This document shows positions 15,489 through 18,145 of a DNA stretch of 18,145 nt, in pieces; position 1 is the stretch's first letter; every line of letters starts with the position of its first letter. This DNA is from Elusimicrobiota bacterium (lineage in GTDB: Bacteria; Elusimicrobiota; UBA8919). Below the pieces are notes generated by a model, which worked only from the letters and a program-made list of their open reading frames with translations, was not told where the DNA came from and made no database searches. The stretch lies in NCBI GenBank assembly GCA_003452965.1, contig DMMW01000058.1, positions 5,743 to 23,887 of the forward strand, read 5' to 3'. The position numbers were made by a program, and so were the translations under genes.

Positions 15489-16274
15489 ATGCACGGTAAT
15501 TTAGGTTGTATCAAAGATGAATTTGACGATAGGGATTATTTGATGAGAGTATATCTTCCTGTTATTAAGTTACCCGCTAAAATTGATTATACATCAAAGT
15601 TATCGCCTGTCAGGAATCAAGGTGATGAAGGCACTTGTGTGGGTTTTGCCACAACTGTCGGTATGAAAGAGTATCAGGAATTGATTGATTATAAAAAATT
15701 GGTTTTACTGTCGCCGAGATTCTTATATAGCGAATGCAAAAAGATTGACGGTATGCCCAAAGCGGAAGGAACGACTATTCGTGCAGCTATGCGGGTGCTC
15801 AAAGAAAAAGGTGTATGTCAGGAAAAATTATGGCCATATTTTCCACACCAAAAAAACAAGGCACAGAAAGGTGCTGTATCAAATGCCAAAAAATTTTGTA
15901 TAATTACATATGCCCGTATTCTTAATCTCAATGAATTACGTTTAAGTATCGCTACAAAAGGTCCCTGCGTAATTGGTGTTGAAGTTTTTAACGGAATGAT
16001 GGAGACGCAAACCGGGTTAGTTCCTATGCCGAAGAGGTTTGAAAGCAGTTTGGGCGGGCATGCTATCTGTCCGGTGGGTTATGATGATAAAAAGAAACTT
16101 ATTAAATTTAAGAATTCATGGTCAGAAGAATGGGGGCAGGAAGGTTACGGATTCTTACCATATGATTATATTGAACGGTATATGATGGATGCATGGAGTT
16201 CGGTTGATATTGAAGACCCGAATCCGCTGACTTTAGCAAATATACTAAATTATAGAAATCAAGTTTGTGCTTAG
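15489..16274 (+). CDS. Papain-like (C1A) cysteine protease
   Basis: A 261-residue protein with a full C1A catalytic set. The oxyanion Gln44 and nucleophile Cys50 lie in VRNQGDEGTCVGFA. His191 is in GGHAICPVGYDD and Asn209 in FKNSWSEEWGQEGYGFLPYDYI. The papain core starts almost at once, so only about 37 residues precede it. There is neither a signal peptide nor a normal inhibitory propeptide. The start is secured by AGGAG at 15475-15479. As written the protein is cytoplasmic, or leaves the cell by a route that needs no N-terminal signal. The genes on both sides encode exported proteins, which makes this notable. The substrate is unknown; similar bacterial C1A proteins have been linked with peptidase and surface-processing roles. 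Confidence 0.9.
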   Translation: MHGNLGCIKDEFDDRDYLMRVYLPVIKLPAKIDYTSKLSPVRNQGDEGTCVGFATTVGMKEYQELIDYKKLVLLSPRFLYSECKKIDGMPKAEGTTIRAAMRVLKEKGVCQEKLWPYFPHQKNKAQKGAVSNAKKFCIITYARILNLNELRLSIATKGPCVIGVEVFNGMMETQTGLVPMPKRFESSLGGHAICPVGYDDKKKLIKFKNSWSEEWGQEGYGFLPYDYIERYMMDAWSSVDIEDPNPLTLANILNYRNQVCA

Positions 16275-16289
16275 TGGGGAAAACCTCAA

Positions 16290-16826
16290 GTGTGGAAATG
16301 GATTCTATTTACATTGTTTTTAGTATCAATAAATGTTTTTTCAGGATGTATCACAACAAAAACTAAAGGCAAAATTATTTTAAATGACGAATACTTCCAA
16401 ATTGCCCATAAGGAAGTCCAAGAAGCAAAAAGTTCTATTTATCTCATAATTTATTTATTCATGCTTTATGATTATGAAGATGCATATCCCAATAGGTTAC
16501 TAAGAGATTTTATAGATGCCCATAACCGTGGAGTAAATGTTAATATAATTTTGGAATATCCGAAACCCGAATATATAAAAGAAGGTGAAACACTGAAAAA
16601 TCAGGATGTATTTGAAAAATTAAAGACAGCCGGCATAAATGTTCGATTTGACAGTCCTAAAAGGACAACTCATAGCAAAGTTTTGGTAATAGATAAAGAA
16701 ACGATTATTCTTGGCAGCCACAATTATTCTTTTGATGGATTAAGATATAATAACGATACTTCTGTAATAATTAAGGATAAAGGCGAAGCAAAAAAACTGA
16801 TAAAATATTTTGAAAATATTGAATAA
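16290..16826 (+). CDS. Single-HKD phospholipase-D-like lipoprotein
   Basis: A 178-residue protein of the PLD/Nuc superfamily. The N-terminus is a lipoprotein signal peptide with a lipobox ending VFSGC, so Cys20 should be lipidated and the protein anchored to a membrane. The single HKD motif is His128, Lys130 and Asp135 in HSKVLVIDKETIILGSHNYS. One motif per chain means it must dimerise to form the active site, as the nuclease Nuc does. The length agrees with Nuc-type enzymes. It starts at a GTG with GGGGA nine bases ahead, 15 bases after the protease gene. Substrate may be nucleic acid or phospholipid; this cannot be decided from sequence. Confidence 0.87.
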   Translation: MWKWILFTLFLVSINVFSGCITTKTKGKIILNDEYFQIAHKEVQEAKSSIYLIIYLFMLYDYEDAYPNRLLRDFIDAHNRGVNVNIILEYPKPEYIKEGETLKNQDVFEKLKTAGINVRFDSPKRTTHSKVLVIDKETIILGSHNYSFDGLRYNNDTSVIIKDKGEAKKLIKYFENIE

Positions 16827-16861
16827 GCCACGTTAGAGATAGTTTGTAAAGGTGGAGAAAT

Positions 16862-17656
16862 ATGACTAAAGAATTTAAAATCGGTAATGTTAAAATAGGC
16901 GGAAAAAATCCTCTTGTTCTGATTGCGGGACCGTGTGTACTTGAAACACATGAAATTACTTTTAAAATAGCAGGGCAACTTAAAAAAATAGCGAAGGAGT
17001 TGAGAATACCCTTAATATTTAAGGCGTCGTATGATAAAGCAAACAGAACGTCAATAAAATCATTTAGAGGTCCCGGTATTTATAAAGGACTTAACATTTT
17101 GGAAAAGGTAAAAAAGGAATTTAACATACCTGTTTTAACTGATGTTCATTGTGTAAGCGAAGTTTCGTTAGTTACAAAAGTAGCGGATGTTATACAGATT
17201 CCTGCTTTTTTATGCAGACAAACCGATTTGATATTGGCAGTAGCTATGACTAAAAAACCGATAAATATAAAAAAAGGGCAGTTCCTTTCCCCGTATGATA
17301 TGAAAAATGTAGTTGAGAAAATAGAATCTGCTGGTAATAAAAATATTTTATTAACCGAACGAGGAACCAGTTTTGGTTATAATAACCTTATAGTTGATAT
17401 CCGTTCCATTATGATAATGAGAAACTTTGGCTATCCTGTAGTTTTTGATGCCACACATTCGGTTCAATTGCCGGGAGGATTTGGTAGTAAAAGCGGTGGA
17501 CAGCAGGAATTTATTCTACCCTTGTCCAAAGCAGCGGTTGCAGTTGGTGTGGATGCTCTTTTTATGGAAGTGCATACTGAACCGGAAAAAGCATTATCAG
17601 ATTCCGCGAATTCAATAAAGATATCCGAATTAAAGAATTTTATGAAAAAAATATGA
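16862..17656 (+). CDS. kdsA: 3-deoxy-D-manno-octulosonate 8-phosphate synthase KdsA (metal-dependent type)
   Basis: Condenses phosphoenolpyruvate with arabinose 5-phosphate to Kdo 8-phosphate in the cytoplasm. The 264-residue protein shows FKASYDKANRTSIKSFRGPG, IQIPAFLCRQTDLILA, KKGQFLSPYDMKNVVEK, LTERGTSFGYNN and DATHSVQLPGG in order. The metal ligands of the Aquifex-type enzyme are all present as Cys25, His199, Glu236 and Asp247, each shifted by 14 relative to the Aquifex numbers I recall. It is therefore the metal-dependent class, not the Asn-bearing E. coli class. GGAG five bases before the ATG fixes the start. Its partner kdsB is 2.8 kb upstream, separated by the accessory trio. It overlaps the next gene by four bases. 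Confidence 0.96.
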   Translation: MTKEFKIGNVKIGGKNPLVLIAGPCVLETHEITFKIAGQLKKIAKELRIPLIFKASYDKANRTSIKSFRGPGIYKGLNILEKVKKEFNIPVLTDVHCVSEVSLVTKVADVIQIPAFLCRQTDLILAVAMTKKPINIKKGQFLSPYDMKNVVEKIESAGNKNILLTERGTSFGYNNLIVDIRSIMIMRNFGYPVVFDATHSVQLPGGFGSKSGGQQEFILPLSKAAVAVGVDALFMEVHTEPEKALSDSANSIKISELKNFMKKI

Positions 17657-18145
17657 AAAGAATTATTTATAGTTTATATACAAAACTTTATAAATTGATA
17701 ATCATTTTAACTATATTAATATTTTATAATACTTATTTATTTTCAGTAACTGATACGGATAGCAATTTAGTAATTCTTGCTACCGAAACCTATACGTTAA
17801 ATAATTCTCGAATATACACTAATTCTGTTCAAATCAATGGTACATTATATCTAAATACAAAACTTACCACACCCAATCTAACAATCTCATCTGGTGGAGT
17901 AGTGACCCATACATTACAGGATTCTGATTTTGAGCTCGAAGTAACCAACAATTTAACTATAGAAGCTGGTGGCAGTATAAATGCAGATTACAAGGGCTAT
18001 CCAGGCGGTAGCGGTCCTGCATGGCCGCATGGTTCTATATACGAACCTTCAGATATGGGTACAGGTGGTGGTGCAAATGAACAATGTGCTGGAGCAAGTG
18101 GTGGTGGAAAGATAAAGATAGTAGCGAACAATATAATAAACAACG
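17653..18145 (+). CDS. Secreted glycine-rich surface protein, N-terminal part (cut by window end)
   Basis: An open frame of 164 codons that runs off the right edge. It starts at the ATG overlapping the kdsA stop (ATGA). The N-terminus is basic, then hydrophobic at about residues 15-31 (LIIILTILIFYNTYLFS), consistent with a signal peptide. The rest is rich in Asn, Thr, Ser and Gly, with short repeating beta-strand-like units such as NGTLYLNT and NLTISSGGVV. These are followed by NNLTIEAGGSINADYKGYPGG and a glycine-rich GTGGGANEQCAGASGGGKIKIVANN. This resembles the repeating passenger part of large beta-solenoid surface proteins. The full family cannot be named from the fragment. Translational coupling to kdsA is unusual for such a protein. 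Confidence 0.75.
   Translation, partial: MKRIIYSLYTKLYKLIIILTILIFYNTYLFSVTDTDSNLVILATETYTLNNSRIYTNSVQINGTLYLNTKLTTPNLTISSGGVVTHTLQDSDFELEVTNNLTIEAGGSINADYKGYPGGSGPAWPHGSIYEPSDMGTGGGANEQCAGASGGGKIKIVANNIINN

Noticed and set aside
1..18145. CRISPR array, tRNA, rRNA, phage or integrase genes
   Set aside because: No regular spacer-repeat pattern, cloverleaf-like sequence or recombinase domain was seen on either strand.

Overview
This window is A+T-rich DNA from a Gram-negative (LPS-making) bacterium. Every gene lies on the + strand, and most are packed end to end with 4-bp ATGA/GTGA overlaps or overlaps of 8-29 bp. The gene content (secF, then a lipid A/Kdo/heptose core cluster, with unclassified surface proteins) and the codon use would fit a deep-branching diderm phylum such as Elusimicrobiota or Omnitrophota. 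That placement is an impression from the sequence, not a test.

Layout. (1) 14-907: secF, the end of a probable secDF operon. It is followed by a perfect hairpin, a dispersed-repeat copy and a very good sigma70-type promoter (979-1007) whose predicted transcript starts almost on the ATG of the next gene. (2) 1017-1535: a small protein that may be a degenerate MetH-activation-domain relative. (3) 1536-1621: a palindromic MITE-like element. (4) 1633-8897: an LPS assembly run, consisting of a DUF374/LpxJ-like acyltransferase, WaaF-like heptosyltransferase, two GT4 glycosyltransferases, a GT2 WaaE-like transferase, a second GT9 heptosyltransferase, a NodB-type deacetylase and LpxK. (5) 8890-10605: one reading frame that joins an O-antigen ligase/polymerase (WaaL/Wzy) to the heptose bisphosphate phosphatase GmhB. 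(6) 10586-12234: a DUF3108 periplasmic protein and a deoxyhypusine-synthase-like protein. (7) 12247-12415: a 169-bp element with terminal inverted repeats, with the features of a MITE, ending 10 bp before the next start codon. (8) 12426-14080: stand-alone heptose-7-phosphate kinase (HldA-like) and KdsB. (9) 14157-16826: an accessory trio (outer-membrane beta-barrel, papain-like protease without signal peptide, single-HKD phospholipase-D-like lipoprotein). (10) 16862-17656: KdsA of the metal-dependent type. (11) 17653-end: the start of a secreted glycine-rich surface protein, cut by the window.

How the genes work together. KdsA and KdsB make and activate Kdo. HldA and GmhB carry out two steps of ADP-heptose synthesis. 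LpxK and the DUF374 acyltransferase finish lipid A. The GT9/GT4/GT2 enzymes build the core, and the ligase attaches the distal polysaccharide. GmhA, the heptose nucleotidyltransferase (HldC or the HldE C-terminal domain), HldD, WaaA, KdsC and KdsD are not in the window and must lie elsewhere.

No tRNA, rRNA, CRISPR array, transposase or phage gene was seen. No gene-free stretch exceeds 300 bases; the longest is 12235-12425, almost filled by the MITE-like element. The best candidates for something unusual are the WaaL-GmhB fusion, the small palindromic elements at operon joints, the DHS-like protein inside an LPS operon, and the trio that separates kdsB from kdsA.
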